Shown piece by piece: positions 14,741-15,545 of a DNA stretch of 15,545 nucleotides. Location: NCBI GenBank assembly GCA_030039005.1, contig JASHQT010000635.1, forward strand, positions 1-15,545, in the 5' to 3' direction. The stretch is from Bryobacteraceae bacterium (GTDB lineage Bacteria > Acidobacteriota > Terriglobia > Bryobacterales > Bryobacteraceae). The stretch's first letter is position 1; each line of letters begins with the position of its first letter. Made by a program: the position numbers and the translations under genes. The notes beneath the pieces were generated by a model. The model was given only the letters and a program-made list of their open reading frames with translations, was not told the origin of the DNA and searched no databases.

Positions 14741-15375
14741 CTGTCAATGGGCGATGTTGCGTCTTCCAGCCGTTTGATAAGGGGCCCTTCGATAAGCGAT
14801 ACGACGATACGATTGCGCCGGCGATCCTTGCGGCTGGGCTTGAGTCGTACCGAGTGGATCGCGACGATGGCGTCCTGATTCCCATGGATACACTTCACGA
14901 ACAAATTAGGGCTGCGACAATTTGCCTAGCCGACATTAGCACACAGAATCCGAACGTGATGTATGAACTGGGCTATGCCATCGCAAGTGGCAAAGATGTC
15001 GTGCTGATATGCTCAACGCAAAAATCCGAGCGTTTTCCTTTCGACATCCAACACCGCAGCATCATCCAGTACTCCTCGGATTCAGCCAGCGATTTCGAAA
15101 AACTGAAGAACGATATCATCAGACGAATCGACGCACTTCTAAAGAAGCAGATTACAACCCAGGAAATTGCATCCGCCTCTCCTATCAAAAGCACGCGGGG
15201 CCTTCAACCAAATGAGATCGCAGCCCTAGCATTTGTTTTGGCGAACGCCGAGGGGGCGGGGGCTGGTGTTTCGGGTTATGTGATTAAGTCCGATATGGAA
15301 AAGGCGGGATATACGCGAACCGCCACCCAACTTGGCCTGATTCGTCTACGTCGCCTCGAACTAGTAGAACCTTGA
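14719..15375 (+). CDS. Nucleoside 2-deoxyribosyltransferase/TIR-like domain protein, frame ends early
   Basis: 218 residues to a TGA at 15373-15375. Residues about 12-105 form the N-deoxyribosyltransferase/TIR-like fold: CVFQPFDKGPFDKRYDD (14-30), YRVDRDDG (44-51), ICLADISTQNPNVMYELGYA (68-87, with the likely catalytic Glu83) and FPFDIQHRSIIQYSSD (106-121). A helical region then a small winged-helix-like C-terminal part follow (NEIAALAFVL, SDMEKAGYTRTATQLGL). The protein breaks off at RRLELVEP, and conserved-looking sequence continues in the next frame. GGAGGT lies 12 bases before the ATG, somewhat far. GC is near 48-50% by hand count, below the neighbours, which suggests transfer. Relatives cleave nucleosides or NAD and some act in phage defence; the role here is unproven. 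Confidence 0.82.
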   Translation: MAIRRALAVNGRCCVFQPFDKGPFDKRYDDTIAPAILAAGLESYRVDRDDGVLIPMDTLHEQIRAATICLADISTQNPNVMYELGYAIASGKDVVLICSTQKSERFPFDIQHRSIIQYSSDSASDFEKLKNDIIRRIDALLKKQITTQEIASASPIKSTRGLQPNEIAALAFVLANAEGAGAGVSGYVIKSDMEKAGYTRTATQLGLIRLRRLELVEP

Positions 15376-15545
15376 GGACCGAGACTACAACGGCGAAATC
15401 CTCGCGTCTTATCGGCTCACTTTGGCGGGCGAGGATTGGCTGCTTGAGAATCAAGGCGAACTGGAGCTACGACTATCGAGCAAACCAGCTGCCCAAGAGC
15501 CAATTGACTTCGACCAGGGCATCTCGGATGACGACGTGCCATTTT
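15374..15545 (+). pseudogene. Continuation of the NDT/TIR-like protein in the +1 frame (runs off the window)
   Basis: Reading from 15374 gives EDRDYNGEILASYRLTLAGE followed by DWLLENQGELELRLSSK and ends IDFDQGISDDDVPF at the last base, with no stop. This joins naturally to RRLELVE of the preceding frame and matches the C-terminal pattern I recall for this family (DRDxNG...TxxGxxWLxxN...DDDxPF). Removing one C from the CC at 15370-15371 would restore LVE-LEDRD. So the gene is frameshifted by mutation or sequencing error, or read through by a +1 shift at CCU-UGA. The true end is probably just beyond the window. Confidence 0.8.

Noticed and set aside
1..15545. CRISPR arrays, tRNA genes, insertion sequences
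   Set aside because: No regularly spaced repeats, no cloverleaf-like segments and no transposase-like frames were seen on either strand.

Overview
The window is high-GC bacterial DNA (about 60-68% GC in hand-counted lines of most genes) with tightly packed, diderm-type genes. I see an outer-membrane-barrel-like DUF481 protein, a PilT pilus ATPase, a bactofilin, a Ysc84/SYLF protein, an Fpg-type glycosylase beginning PELPDI, and an ABC-2 exporter with a membrane zinc-motif partner. From memory of these families the closest fit is Acidobacteriota (Bryobacter/Solibacter-like). That is an inference, not a search result. I see no rRNA, tRNA, CRISPR or IS element, and no gene-free stretch longer than about 250 bases.

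Layout. (1) 1-3924, plus strand: a three-gene ABC exporter unit. It holds the 3' part of a membrane protein with a Cys/His cluster, an ABC ATPase joined to it by an ATGA overlap, and a 923-residue permease read from a TTG behind a perfect AAGGAGG. The permease carries a complete serine beta-lactamase-like domain (SxxK, YxN, HGG) inserted between its third and fourth membrane helices. (2) 3941-5580, minus strand: a GAF-domain protein translationally coupled (ATGA) to a secreted Asp-box beta-propeller protein. (3) 5814-7074, plus strand: bactofilin followed by a degenerate methyltransferase-like protein. (4) 7082-8239 minus and 8348-9034 plus: divergent DUF481 barrel and SYLF lipid-binding proteins. 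(5) 9044-10273, minus strand: PilT-like ATPase with an N-terminal extension. (6) 10467-13587, plus strand: a two-gene operon of large proteins without signal peptides. The first has a motif block resembling zinc-dependent phospholipase C-like proteins but with changed putative ligands. The second has Ig-like beta-sandwich features. (7) 13629-14537, minus strand: a divergent Fpg/Nei-family glycosylase lacking the usual zinc-finger arginine and DPRRFG loop. (8) 14719-window end, plus strand: a gene of about 48-50% GC for a nucleoside-deoxyribosyltransferase/TIR-like protein. Its frame is broken at 15375, and the conserved C-terminus continues in the +1 frame to the edge of the window.

The most notable items are the permease with an extracytoplasmic hydrolase inserted in it, the orphan two-gene surface-like pair, and the frameshifted low-GC NDT/TIR-like gene with a short truncated-looking ORF in front of it. 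The first looks like an exporter with a built-in periplasmic peptidase or esterase. The last is the best candidate for an accessory, possibly defence-related, insertion.
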